Positions 46,078 through 55,676 of a DNA stretch of 64,000 bases are shown piece after piece (positions within the stretch are counted from its first letter, which is position 1; each line of letters begins with the position of its first letter). The stretch is from Neobacillus sp. PS3-34 (GTDB lineage: Bacteria > Bacillota > Bacilli > Bacillales > Cytobacillaceae), in assembly GCF_030915465.1 (NCBI RefSeq), contig NZ_CP133267.1, positions 2,386,501 to 2,450,500 of the forward strand, in the 5' to 3' direction. The notes below the pieces were generated by a model, which worked only from the letters and a program-made list of their open reading frames with translations, had not been told where the DNA came from and did no database searches. The position numbers and the translations under genes were made by a program.

Positions 46078-46087
46078 ATGAGCGTAG

Positions 46088-46134
46088 AAAAGCGTATGCG
46101 CCCTGAGTAAAACCCAGTGCGCGTACGCTTTTTT
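46088..46134 (-). terminator. Terminator of tspO
   Basis: Minus-strand stem AAAAAGCGTACGCGC / GCGCATACGCTTTT with a loop of about 17 nt, overlapping the tspO stop. Confidence 0.7.
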
Positions 46135-46627
46135 AATTCAGCTTCCACATCGAATAGTTAAGGCCAAGAGCAAAAGCTACCCAGGCGAGGTAAGGCATCA
46201 TCGCAACCCCTGCCTGCTTATCGGTTTGATAAAATCTGTAGGTTGTTAAGGTTAAAACGGCCAGCAGGAGAGATATTTCAATGAATGCCGTTCCTCTCAG
46301 ACTCCATTTGAAAAATAAAAATGACCATAGAAAATTCAATCCTAACTGGATACAGTAGGGAATCAACGCCTGCTTTGCCTCGGCCAGGCGCTCGCCTTTA
46401 ACCGAGACCCGATAATTTGCATAACCCATCAGAGTATAAAGGCCTGTCCAAACAGCTGGGAATACCCAGGAAGGAGGGGCGAAGGAGGGCTTTTCAAGGC
46501 TTCTGTAAATTTCCGGGGCGCTTTTGGTAGCAAAATATCCAGCCATTGATCCGCCAACAACGGGAATAAGAACATTTACCGCAAGTTTCCCCCATTCAAT
46601 TTTACCGTTCACTTTTAAAATATCCAT
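46133..46627 (-). CDS. tspO: TspO/MBR family tryptophan-rich sensory protein
   Basis: A 164-residue five-helix membrane protein homologous to the mitochondrial translocator protein. The hallmark SFAPPSWVFPAVWTGLYTLMGYANY follows helix 1, and LGLNFLWSFLFF gives the Trp-Ser-Phe block of helix 4. It ends WVAFALGLNYSMWKLN. Bacterial TspO binds porphyrins and degrades or signals them. B. subtilis YtaB is of this type. The N-terminus carries an extra 12-residue soluble segment. It may be linked in function to hemQ elsewhere in the window, but they are 18 kb apart. Confidence 0.9.
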   Translation of the reverse strand: MDILKVNGKIEWGKLAVNVLIPVVGGSMAGYFATKSAPEIYRSLEKPSFAPPSWVFPAVWTGLYTLMGYANYRVSVKGERLAEAKQALIPYCIQLGLNFLWSFLFFKWSLRGTAFIEISLLLAVLTLTTYRFYQTDKQAGVAMMPYLAWVAFALGLNYSMWKLN

Positions 46628-46668
46628 TTAGATGCCACCATCTTTCTGAGCAGATTAAGGTTGTCCAA

Positions 46669-47624
46669 TTATTTTATTTCGATTGCGCCTCCGCTTATCC
46701 GTTTCATGCCGCGAATGCTGCTGATTTCCTCGATTAATTTCAAAAGTGCCTGATCCTTTGCTTTAGCTTCAATCATGATATCCACGTCCTGCTTCAGCTC
46801 CTTAAGTAAATCCAGCAAAGGCCGGGCGAATTCGAGATCGACGAAATCAGCATGGGAACGGAAGACATTGGCAGCCTTCGGGGACGAAAGATGAATTTTT
46901 GGCGGATCCGTCCGTCTTTTCCATGTTTTAAAAATAAGTGGAAGAATTTTTTCCAAATCCGCTGAACAGGGATTTGCTAAATGATGATGATAGTCGAAAA
47001 CAAGCGGTATGTCCTCCTGCATGCATACGGCTAATGTCTCTTCAGCATTGTAGGTTTTATCGTCATTTTCTAATGTCATTACCTGTTTAATCGGTAAAGG
47101 GAGCAGTTTTAGATTTTCATGAAACCGCTCAATCGTCGCTGCTTTATCCCCGTAAGCTCCGCCGATATGAATATTAATCAAGGCTGCCTGCTCCATGCCA
47201 TCGCTTCAAACATCCTGTAATGGTATTCCATATCTATAACAGCATTTTGTGATACCTCCATTCGGGTGGAGGTAAATAACGTAAACTGATTGGGGTGGAA
47301 AGAAACCCGAAGACGGTGTTTTTTTATTAAATCGCCAAGCTCCCGCCATTTTTCCTGAAAGGGTGTTACGAAATCCCACCTTATTTCCGGATGGGTGGCC
47401 AGCGGGACAATCGAGCTTGATAAACGGTAGATCTCGATTTCATGGGCAATATTGTAATGGAGCATTCTTGCTGTGTGCTCAAGATTTTCCGCTGTGACAG
47501 CCAGCAGTTTTTTCTGCCGCTCCGCTTTATCAAGCTCAGTATAGCGCTTAAACGTAAGTGTTTTGGCAGGAGAGGCATCCCATAAACTAATGGCATGGGA
47601 AACATAGCCAAAGCGGATTTTCAT
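46669..47624 (-). CDS. uvsE: UV DNA damage endonuclease UvsE, frameshifted
   Basis: About 318 residues, TIM-barrel, an endonuclease IV-like enzyme that nicks 5' of UV photoproducts. It begins [22 protein letters not shown] and has [36 protein letters not shown] and [14 protein letters not shown], which carry the metal-binding His, Glu and Asp residues. One base is lost at 47196-47200, and restoring it gives [15 protein letters not shown] (or AMAMEQ with a GGCC). The next gene upstream in the transcript is cls, as in B. subtilis ywjE-ywjD. Confidence 0.88.
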
Positions 47625-47653
47625 ATTGGTACCTCCTGTTTCGCCTAAGCATT

Positions 47654-48857
47654 TTATAAAAATAGAGAAATTGCTCCAGCAAGGCTTTCCTTTAATGAAC
47701 GAAAAAAATTTGGCTGGTTGAGTTCCTTCAAGGTTAAAGGCTTCGAATCGAGAATGTCCTTTTGTATAACCCTCTTTACCCTGCCGATAAATATGGAATC
47801 ATAAATTAAGCAGTTTATTTCTTTATTTAAAAAGATGCTTCTTTTATCAAAGTTGGCTGAGCCGATATCGCAAATGTCTTCATCGATGACGACCGTTTTG
47901 GCGTGATAAAAGCCTTTTTGGTATTGATAGACGAGTGCACCTGCTTTTAAAAGCTTGCGTAAATATCGGTATGAGGCTTCCTGGACGAGAACATGGTCAG
48001 TTTTAAACGGAACAATAATCGTAATGCTTACTCCTCGCTGCGCAGCTAAAATCAGCTCATGGAACAATTTTTGGCTTGGAATAAAATAGGGTGTCCCGAT
48101 TGTAATGGCTTCCTTTGCACTACGGATGAGCTGCAAATATATTCCTTCCAGGGTATGGGCCATCGGTAGGTATTAACTGATGGCTAATCTCACCTTCAGG
48201 AATATCAGCGAAATAATCTGTATGATCAAGCAAATCCTTTTTTGCGTATTCCCTCCATTCCGTTAAAAATTCCCGCTGAATAAAGGAAACAGATTCACCC
48301 TTTATTTTTAAATGGTAATCGCGCCATGGACTAAGCTCCGGGTCTTCATCAATATATTCTTTTGCAACATTAAATCCGCCCAAATACCCAATGGCACAAT
48401 CAATGATGGTGATCTTCCGGTGATTCCTTACCTGTGAAGAATAGAAAAGAAAGGGAAAGCAGGGAGTGTTGCAAAAGGAAAATTCGACTCCGGCAATTTT
48501 AAGTTCCTGGATCATTTTTCTATTTATCTTATAGCTTCCTAACCGGTCAAGAAGGAGCCTTACTTCGATTCCTGCTTTTGCTTTCTTTTTTAGTATCGAA
48601 AAAAATTCCCTGCTGAAGGAATCATCTTTCACAATATAGAATAAAACATGAATATGTTTTTTCGCATTTTCTAACTCTCTGAAGTAATCCTTGAATAATT
48701 CCTTTCCATGCGGAAAAATATCCAATTTCCCCTTGAGAATGGGAGTTTTCTGCGGTTGAGCGAGGGATAAGTGTTTTTTTCTTCCTAGCTTAAAATCGAC
48801 AGACAGCCATAGGAGGATGCACACGATGATGGCTAAAAAGATGAGTGCAGCTTTCAT
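47654..48857 (-). CDS. cls: Cardiolipin synthase-type phospholipase D protein, frameshifted
   Basis: About 400 residues. It has one N-terminal membrane helix ([18 protein letters not shown]) and two PLD domains. The first HxK motif is [18 protein letters not shown], and the second is [25 protein letters not shown]. One base is lost in the C-run of GGGCC/GGCCC 48159-48163. Restored, it reads [17 protein letters not shown]. It probably joins two phosphatidylglycerols into cardiolipin (ClsB/YwjE type). The start at 48857 is behind AGGGGAGG. It is divergent from fadF. Confidence 0.87.
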
Positions 48858-48960
48858 GGTTACCTCCCCTAGAATCATTTTTGTTAGGTTTTCCTATTTA
48901 GCAGCAGGATATGAGCCTAAGAAAAATGGCTTAAATAAGAAAAATATGCATACAAAATGG

Positions 48961-48988
48961 TTGACTGAATGCTCATTCATTATATAAT
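48961..48988 (+). promoter_or_regulatory. fadF promoter overlapped by a FadR box
   Basis: -35 TTGACT (48961-48966), 16-bp spacer, -10 TATAAT (48983-48988). Between them TGACTGAATGCTCATTCA (48962-48979) matches 16 of 18 positions of the B. subtilis FadR operator TGAATGAMTANTCATTCA. Occupied, it would block RNA polymerase. Long-chain acyl-CoA would relieve it. Confidence 0.8.
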
Positions 48989-49181
48989 GAAGATATAATT
49001 ATGTTCAGAAAATTAGATTGTTTTTAAATTTTCCATCAAAATTTTTGCTAAAAGAAATTATTCTCTTAAAAGCCAGTTTCTGGACTATGCCTGGCGGGTA
49101 GTAGAAATAATCAGGCATGCAAGCCAGCAAGCAAAAAGGGAATGGAGAAAACAAAAGAAACTTGGGGAAGGGGCGTTTTAG

Positions 49182-51277
49182 ATGAAGGGACTTTTATGGG
49201 TTAACCTGATTGCGTTTTTAATTGTAACCGCTTACGCACTCAGTTTGTTCGTTTATGTGGTAAAAACGAGAATCGAATATATCAAACTTGGCCGCAAAGC
49301 CGAGTATGACAACAATGTAAAAGCGAGGCTTCAGAAAATCTGGGTTAACGTATTTGGCCAAAAAAGCTTTTAAAGGATAAAAAGAGCGGGGCCATCCATG
49401 TCATGTTCTTTTATGGATTTATCCTCGTTCAGTTTGGCGCGATCGATTTTATCTGGAAGGGGCTTAAACCAGGTTCACATCTGCCGCTTCGCCACTGTAT
49501 CCTGCGTTTACATTTTTTCAGGAAATCGTCACGCTTGTTATTTTAGTAGCGGTTGTTTGGGCTTTTTACCGCCGCTATATTGAAAAGCTTGTCCGTTTAA
49601 AGCGTAATTTCAAGTCAGGGCTTGTCCTGCTGTTTATCGGCGGCCTTATGCTTTCCGTCCTTATCGGAAACGGCATGGGCATTATCTGGCATGGTGAAGA
49701 TCCATCTTGGTCTGAGCCTGTTGCGTCTGTCATCAGCATGGCCCTTTCCTGGGCAGGCAAAACAGCTGTTATCACCATTTTCTATATTGCATGGTGGATG
49801 CACTTATTATTCCTTTTAACATTCCTTGTCTATGTACCGCAGTCCAAGCACGCGCACTTGATTGCAGGGCCAATGTTTATTTCAGCCGACTTGGAAAGCC
49901 GGGCAGACTGAAAAAGGTCGACTTTGAGGATGAATCACAGGAATCCTTCGGAGTCGGTAAAATTGAAGATTTCAATCAGCTGCAAATGATCGATTTCTAC
50001 GCCTGTGTGGAATGCGGGCGCTGTACGAATATGTGTCCGGCGACAGGAACGGGTAAAATGCTTTCACCGATGGATATCATCGTCAAGCTTCGTGATCACC
50101 TAACCAACTACGGGGCGGCAGTTACATCAAAGCAGCCTTGGGTTCCGACCTTTGCTTTTTCAAATACAAAAGGCAATCAGCTTGCATTAGCCGGAACGGC
50201 GAAGGAGCAGAAGAGGCAGCAGCATCACTTGCCTACAATCCAAGCCTGATCGGCGATGTTATCACAGAAGAAGAGCTTTGGGCGTGTACGACTTGCCGAA
50301 ACTGTGAGGATCAGTGCCCTGTAATGAATGAACATGTTGATAAAATTATCGACCTGCGCCGCTATCTTGTTTTAACAGAAGGAAAGGTGAACCCGGATGC
50401 GCAGCGCGCGATGACCAATATCGAGCGCCAGGGCAATCCTTGGGGATTAAATCGGAAAGAGCGTGAAGACTGGCGTGAAGCACGTGAGGATGTCCATATT
50501 CCAACCGTAAAAGAGGTAAGTAAAGCAGGCGAAGAATTCGAATACCTATTCTGGGTGGGATCAATGGGCTCTTACGATAACCGTAGCCAAAAGATCGCCC
50601 TGTCATTTGCGAAGCTTCTAAACGAAGCAGGCGTAAAATTCGCGATACTCGGCAATAAGGAAAAGAATTCAGGAGATACACCGCGCCGCCTTGGAAATGA
50701 ATTTTTATTCCAGGAACTTGCTACAAAGAATATCGAAGAATTCGAGAAAAATGAAATTAAGAAAATCGTTACAATTGATCCACATGCTTATAATATTTTC
50801 AAAAATGAATACCCTGACTTCGGTTTTGAAGCAGAGGTGTACCACCATACCGAGCTGCTCGCAAAGCTTGTAAGCGAGGGGAAACTCGTTCCTAAATATG
50901 AAGTGAATGAAACGATTACGTTCCATGACTCATGTTACTTAGGCCGCTACAATGATGTATACGATCCGCCAAGGGAAATCCTAAAGTCGATTCCAGGCGT
51001 GAAGCTCGTAGAAATGGAAAGAAACAGGGAGACCGGCATGTGCTGCGGCGCCGGCGGCGGCTTAATGTGGATGGAGGAAGATACAGGCCACCGCATCAAC
51101 GTTGCCAGAACCGAGCAGGCGCTTGCCGTCAATCCATCCGTCATCAGCTCTGGCTGCCCATACTGCTTAACAATGCTGTCTGATGGAACAAAGGCCAAAG
51201 AAGTGGAAGAAACCATAAGCACATACGATGTTGCCGAGCTGCTTGAAAAAGCCGTTTGCGGAGATTCTAAGCAATAA
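49182..51277 (+). CDS. fadF: Membrane iron-sulfur oxidoreductase FadF/YwjF, four frameshifts
   Basis: About 700 residues. Five or so membrane helices at the N-terminus resemble nitrate reductase gamma/HdrE-type haem membrane domains. Two [4Fe-4S] ferredoxin motifs follow (CVECGRCTNMCP and CTTCRNCEDQCPV). Two CCG domains come last (HDSCYLGRYND with CCGAGGG, and SSGCPYC). It probably carries electrons from ETF and acyl-CoA dehydrogenases to quinone, like EtfD/FadF proteins. Single bases are lost at GGCC 49356-49359, 49489-49493, GGGCC 49867-49871 and 50197-50201. It is under the FadR-box promoter and leads the acyl-CoA block. Confidence 0.87.
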
Positions 51278-51396
51278 GAAAAGCGGAAGCGCCTTGGTCA
51301 GCCCCGACAGGCATAAGACGAATCACGCAGGAAATCCTGATTTCTGGAGTGATTTAGCTTATGACCCCGCGGGGCTAGGCGCTGGAGCTAGACACC
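51278..51396. repeat. Dispersed intergenic repeat, copy 3 (inverted)
   Basis: Reverse orientation: AGAAAAGCGGAAGCGCC at the left and GGCGCTGGAGCTAGACAC at the right, with CAGCCCCGACAGGCATAAGAC and GCTTATGACCCCGCGGGG inside. It starts at the fadF stop codon. Confidence 0.75.
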
Positions 51397-51510
51397 GGTA
51401 CTAATTAGAAAAAAGACCAAATAGCAGGGACTGAACATTGCGCAAATTCATAAAATGTTAGGAATTTTGTGTAAAATATTTCGGTTCCTGCTATTTTTAT
51501 TGTAAAATAA

Positions 51511-51524
51511 ATAAAACGCTTACA
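51511..51524 (+). promoter_or_regulatory. Possible cre site upstream of the thiolase gene
   Basis: ATAAAACGCTTACA matches 12 of 14 cre consensus positions, with the core AAACGCTTACA intact. Catabolite repression of acyl-CoA degradation would make sense. Confidence 0.45.
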
Positions 51525-51577
51525 ATTTTATTTGTCTGGATATTCGTTCCATTTAATTTTACTTTTTACTAGATTTC

Positions 51578-51593
51578 GAGCGAGCGTTCAGTC
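51578..51593. promoter_or_regulatory. Possible TetR-family operator upstream of the thiolase gene
   Basis: GAGCGAGCGTTCAGTC has the two-fold pattern GAnnGAnCGnTCnnTC seen in operators of fatty-acid TetR regulators. The candidate binder is the TetR protein encoded at 56932-57554 in the same block. Confidence 0.45.
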
Positions 51594-51644
51594 AACAAGA
51601 AAATATACTGATTATTAAGAATAGAGACAAAGGAGAGGGTTGGA

Positions 51645-52838
51645 ATGGGTAGAACGGTCATTTTAAGCGGGGTACGGACACCATTTGGGAAATTCGGAGG
51701 GGCTTTAAGCAGCTTTACAGCCTCTGAGCTAGGCGGATTCGCTGTCAAGGAAGCACTGAACCGGGCTAACGTCCAGCCTGAAGAAGTTGAGGAAGTAATC
51801 CTCGGATCGGTATTGCAGGGAGGACAGGGACAAATTCCATCCCGTCAGGCTTCAAGGCATGCAGGGCTTCCATGGAATGTAAAAACTGAAACGATTAATA
51901 AAGTTTGTGCATCAGGCATGCGCAGCGTGACGCTTGCTGACCAAATCATCCGCGCAGGAGATGAGGAAGTCATTGTTGCGGGCGGAATGGAATCAATGAG
52001 CAATGCACCCTACATTTTGCCAAAAGCAAGATGGGGGCTTAGGATGGGCGACTCATCTGTTAAGGATTTGATGACACACGACGGACTAAGCTGCTGCTTT
52101 ACTGGTGTGCATATGGGCACGTATGGAAACTCAACCGCAAAAGAGATGGAATTAAGCCGTGAGGAGCAGGATCAATGGGCGTTCCGCAGCCATGAGCGGG
52201 CGATTGCTGCGATTGAAGGCGGAAAATTGGCCGAGGAAATTGTTCCGGTATCAGTCCCGCAGCGCAAGGGTGACCCGATTGTTGTCCAGCATGATGAATC
52301 GCCAAGAAAGGATACTTCTCTGGAAAAGCTGTCTAAGCTTGGATCGGTTTTCGATGCTGGCGGTACGATAACAGCCGGAAATGCACCTGGTGTCAACGAT
52401 GGAGCTGCCGCACTTGTATTGATGAGCGAGGAACGTGCAGAAAAGGAAGGCAAAAAGGCGGAAGCCGTTATTTTAGCACATGCAGCAGTAGCTGTTGATG
52501 CAAAGGATTTTCCAAAAACACCAGGTCTCGTCATTAATGAGCTGCTGAAAAAGTCAGGAAAGTCACTTGAAGAAATCGATCTGTTTGAAATCAACGAAGC
52601 ATTCTCAGCCGTAGCGCTGGCAAGCGGGAAAATTGCCAATCTTGATCCGGAAAAGGTAAATGTGAACGGTGGTGCAGTGGCCCTTGGACATCCGATTGGC
52701 GCAAGCGGTGCCCGGATTATTATTACGTTAATGCACGAACTAAAGCGCCGTGGCGGCGGAATCGGCATTGCAGCCATCTGCAGCGGCGGAGGCCAGGGCG
52801 ATGCCATTATGATTGAAGTAAAAAAAGATACTAATTAG
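51645..52838 (+). CDS. Acetyl-CoA C-acetyltransferase (thiolase)
   Basis: A 397-residue thiolase. The nucleophilic Cys is in NKVCASGMRSVTLA. The NEAFSAV motif, GGAVALGHPIGASGARI and the second Cys in AICSGGGQGDA complete the active site. It is of the short biosynthetic/degradative MmgA type acting on acetoacetyl-CoA. It is intact, with ribosome binding site ggagaggg. It starts the acyl-CoA operon and is followed by the 52-bp repeat array, then the 3-hydroxyacyl-CoA dehydrogenase. Confidence 0.93.
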   Translation: MGRTVILSGVRTPFGKFGGALSSFTASELGGFAVKEALNRANVQPEEVEEVILGSVLQGGQGQIPSRQASRHAGLPWNVKTETINKVCASGMRSVTLADQIIRAGDEEVIVAGGMESMSNAPYILPKARWGLRMGDSSVKDLMTHDGLSCCFTGVHMGTYGNSTAKEMELSREEQDQWAFRSHERAIAAIEGGKLAEEIVPVSVPQRKGDPIVVQHDESPRKDTSLEKLSKLGSVFDAGGTITAGNAPGVNDGAAALVLMSEERAEKEGKKAEAVILAHAAVAVDAKDFPKTPGLVINELLKKSGKSLEEIDLFEINEAFSAVALASGKIANLDPEKVNVNGGAVALGHPIGASGARIIITLMHELKRRGGGIGIAAICSGGGQGDAIMIEVKKDTN

Positions 52839-52841
52839 ACA

Positions 52842-53520
52842 AAACAAGGGCTGGGAGCAGTCAAAATGTCTAATAAGAGGGTTCTATTGGACAAAACAAG
52901 GCCAGTGATCAGTCAAAATGTCTAATAAGAGGGTTCTATTAGACAAAACAAGGGCTGGGAGCAGCACAAATGTCTAATAAAGGGGCTCTATTGGACAAAA
53001 CAAGGCCAGTGATCAGTCAAAATGTCTAATAAGAGAGTTCTATTGGACAAAACAAGGACTGGGAGCATCACAAATGTCTAATAAGAGGGTTCTATTGGAC
53101 AAAACAAGGCCAGTAAGCAGTCAAAATGTCTAATAAGAGGGTTCTATTAGACAAAACAAGGCCAATGAGCAGTCAAAATGTCTAATAAGAGGGCTCTATT
53201 GGACAAAACAAGGCCAGTGAGCAGTCAAAATGTCTAATAAGAGGGCTCTATTGGACAAAACAGGGCCAGTGAGCTGTCAAAATGTCTAATAAGAGGGTTC
53301 TATTGGACAAAACAAGGCCAGTGAGCAGCCGAAATGTCTAATAAGAGGGTTCTATTGGACAAAACAAGGGCTGGGAGCAGCACAAATGTCTAATAAAAGG
53401 GCTCTATTGGACAAAACAAGGCCAGTGATCAGTCAAAATGTCTAATAAGAGGGTTCTATTGGACAAAACAAGGCCAGTGAGCAGCCGAAATGTCTAATAA
53501 GAGGGTTCTATTGGACTTAA
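52842..53520. repeat. Thirteen 52-bp tandem hairpin repeats between thiolase and hydroxyacyl-CoA dehydrogenase
   Basis: TGTCTAATAAGAGGG begins at 52867 and recurs every 52 bp exactly up to 53491 (13 copies). A unit is TGTCTAATA, a 9-nt loop, TATTGGACA, then AAACAAGGCCAGTGAGCAGT or the variant AAGGGCTGGGAGCAGCAC. Each unit can fold into a 9-bp hairpin with one G-T pair. The array fills the gap and has no spacers, so it is not CRISPR. Confidence 0.92.
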
Positions 53521-53567
53521 CAGTGGGCAGTCACCAAGTGTCGAATGAAAATAGTGGAGGGGAAGAA

Positions 53568-54419
53568 ATGAACATCGAAAAAGTAATGGTAATTGGCGCG
53601 GCGCCAATGGGCTCCGGGATTGCGCAGGTTTGTGCAATGGCCGGCTATCAGGTTCTGCTTAATGATTTAAAAGCAGATTTTATCGAACGTGGCCTTGGCG
53701 TTATCAATAAGAATCTGTCCAGGCAGGTTGAAAAAGGCAGGATGACAGAAGAGCAGAAGCAGGAAATAACAGCACGCCTTACACCTTCCACTGATTTAAA
53801 TGATGCTGGCGGAGTGGATCTCATCATTGAAGCGGCAGTCGAGAATATGGACATCAAAACAAAGATCTTTTCACAATTGGATAATATTGCACCGGCAAAT
53901 GCCATATTGGCAAGCAATACATCCTCATTGCCAATTACAGAAATTGCTGCAGCAACGAAAAGGCCTGAAAAGGTTATCGGAATGCACTTTATGAATCCGG
54001 TTCCTGTCATGAAACTGGTAGAAATCATCCGTGGCCTGGCGACTTCAGATGAAGTGTATCGTGCTATTGAAGATATGACGAAATCACTGAGCAAGGTGCC
54101 GGTTGAAGTGAACGATTTCCCTGGCTTTGTGTCAAACCGAATCCTTATGCCAATGATCAACGAAGCGATTTATACCCTGTATGAAGGCGTCGCAACGAAG
54201 GAAGCAATCGATGAGGTCATGAAGCTGGGCATGAACCATCCAATGGGACCTTTAACACTAGCTGATTTTATCGGGCTTGATACTTGTCTGTACATTATGG
54301 AGACGCTGCACGAAGGATTTGGCGACGATAAATACCGTCCATGCCCTCTTCTTCGCAAATATGTCAAAGCTGGCTGGCTCGGTAAAAAGTCAGGACGCGG
54401 TTTTTACCAGTACGAATAA
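53568..54419 (+). CDS. 3-hydroxyacyl-CoA (3-hydroxybutyryl-CoA) dehydrogenase
   Basis: A 283-residue NAD-dependent dehydrogenase of the short Hbd/MmgB type. Landmarks are ASNTSSLPITEIAAATKRPEKVIGMHFMNPVPVMKLVEII with the catalytic His, EVNDFPGFVSNRILMPMINEAI, and MNHPMGPLTLADFIGLD. The Rossmann fingerprint reads GAAPMGSG where GAGQMGSG is expected. This is probably a local sequence error (see findings). The start is the ATG at 53568 behind ggagggg. An open frame back to 53490 lies in the repeat array. Confidence 0.9.
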   Translation: MNIEKVMVIGAAPMGSGIAQVCAMAGYQVLLNDLKADFIERGLGVINKNLSRQVEKGRMTEEQKQEITARLTPSTDLNDAGGVDLIIEAAVENMDIKTKIFSQLDNIAPANAILASNTSSLPITEIAAATKRPEKVIGMHFMNPVPVMKLVEIIRGLATSDEVYRAIEDMTKSLSKVPVEVNDFPGFVSNRILMPMINEAIYTLYEGVATKEAIDEVMKLGMNHPMGPLTLADFIGLDTCLYIMETLHEGFGDDKYRPCPLLRKYVKAGWLGKKSGRGFYQYE

Positions 54420-54456
54420 GTCAATCAAGAAAAGCTAAATCCCAGGGGGGATGAAC

Positions 54457-55585
54457 ATGGATTTAAGATTTACAGATGAACAGGAAATGATGCGGAAAAT
54501 GGTCCGCGACTTTGCAAACAGCGAGATTGCACCGTTTGTTGAAAAAATGGAGCAGGGCGAATTTCCTCATGAAATTATAAGGAAAATGGGCGAGCTAGGG
54601 CTGATGGGAATTCCAATCCCTGAAAAGTACGGCGGTGCCGAGATGGATTTTGTATCCTATATTATTGCAATCAATGAAATCTCAAAAGTAAGTGCGACAG
54701 TTGGTGTCATACTGTCCGTCCATACATCGGTCGGGACGAATCCCATTCTTTATTTTGGGACAGAAGAGCAAAAACAGAAGTATATACCTAAGCTTGCAGC
54801 AGGAGAATATCTTGGGGCATTTTGCTTAACGGAGCCAAGCGCGGGTTCAGACGCAGGCAATCTGAAAACGAGAGCGGTAAAAAAAGATGGAGAATACATT
54901 ATAAACGGCTCAAAGGTTTTCATCACCAACGGCGGTGAAGCCGATGTGTATATTGTGTTTGCATCAACAAATCCGGAAGCGGGAAGCAGGGGCGTTTCTG
55001 CGTTTATTGTTGAAAAAAATACTCCTGGTTTTGTTATTGGCAAGGATGAGAAAAAGATGGGCCTTCATGGTTCAAGGACGGTTCAGCTTACATTTGAGGA
55101 TATGAAAATCCCTGCTGAAAAGCTTCTTGGCGCTGAAGGAGAGGGATTTAAAATTGCGTTGGCAAACCTGGAAGTGGCGGATCGGCATCGGGGCACAGGC
55201 ACTCGGCATAGCAGAAGCCGCTCTCGAAGCCGCCACTGCCTACGCAAAGGAGCGCCACCAGTTTGGAAAGCCAATCGCTGCCCAACAGGGCGTCGGCTTT
55301 AAGCTGGCAGATATGGCAACAAGTGTTGAAGCCGCGAAACTATTAATCTACCATGCTGCCGATCTAAGGCAAAATGGAGTGAAATGCGGAAAAGAAGCTT
55401 CGATGGCAAAACTGTTTGCATCAAAAACGGCTGTCGAAGTAACAACTGATGCGATCCAGATTTTCGGCGGCTATGGATACACAGAAGATTATCCGGTTGA
55501 ACGATATTTCCGCGATGCAAAAATAACGGAGATTTACGAAGGCACAAGCGAAATCCAAAGGATTGTCATCGGCAAACAGCTGTAA
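54457..55585 (+). CDS. acdA: Acyl-CoA dehydrogenase 1, frameshifted
   Basis: About 376 residues of an FAD-dependent short/branched-chain acyl-CoA dehydrogenase. It has [22 protein letters not shown] and [20 protein letters not shown] (FAD/substrate). The catalytic Glu is in [18 protein letters not shown] at the C-terminus. The frame breaks at 55174-55180, where GTGGCGG replaces an expected GTGGGCCGG. Restoring two bases gives [21 protein letters not shown]. The start is 54457 behind aggggg. An ATG 6 nt upstream lies too close to that site. Confidence 0.9.
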
Positions 55586-55676
55586 ATTTTATTCATAATA
55601 GGCTAGTGACGCACTAAAGCAACCGGGCCTGTAGCTTCGAAATAAGATAGCTATGTAACTTAAGGGGGAAATCACA

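Noticed and set aside
52172..52807. Long antisense frame inside the thiolase gene
   Set aside because: It lies opposite an intact, highly conserved thiolase and has a Ser/Ala/Pro-rich shadow composition and no start signals.
52842..53520. CRISPR array
   Set aside because: The period is constant, but no unique spacers exist. The whole 52-bp unit is repeated with only two linker variants, and no cas genes are near.
53490..53567. Upstream start for the hydroxyacyl-CoA dehydrogenase
   Set aside because: The extra 26 residues are encoded by the last repeat unit, and a good ribosome binding site precedes the ATG at 53568.
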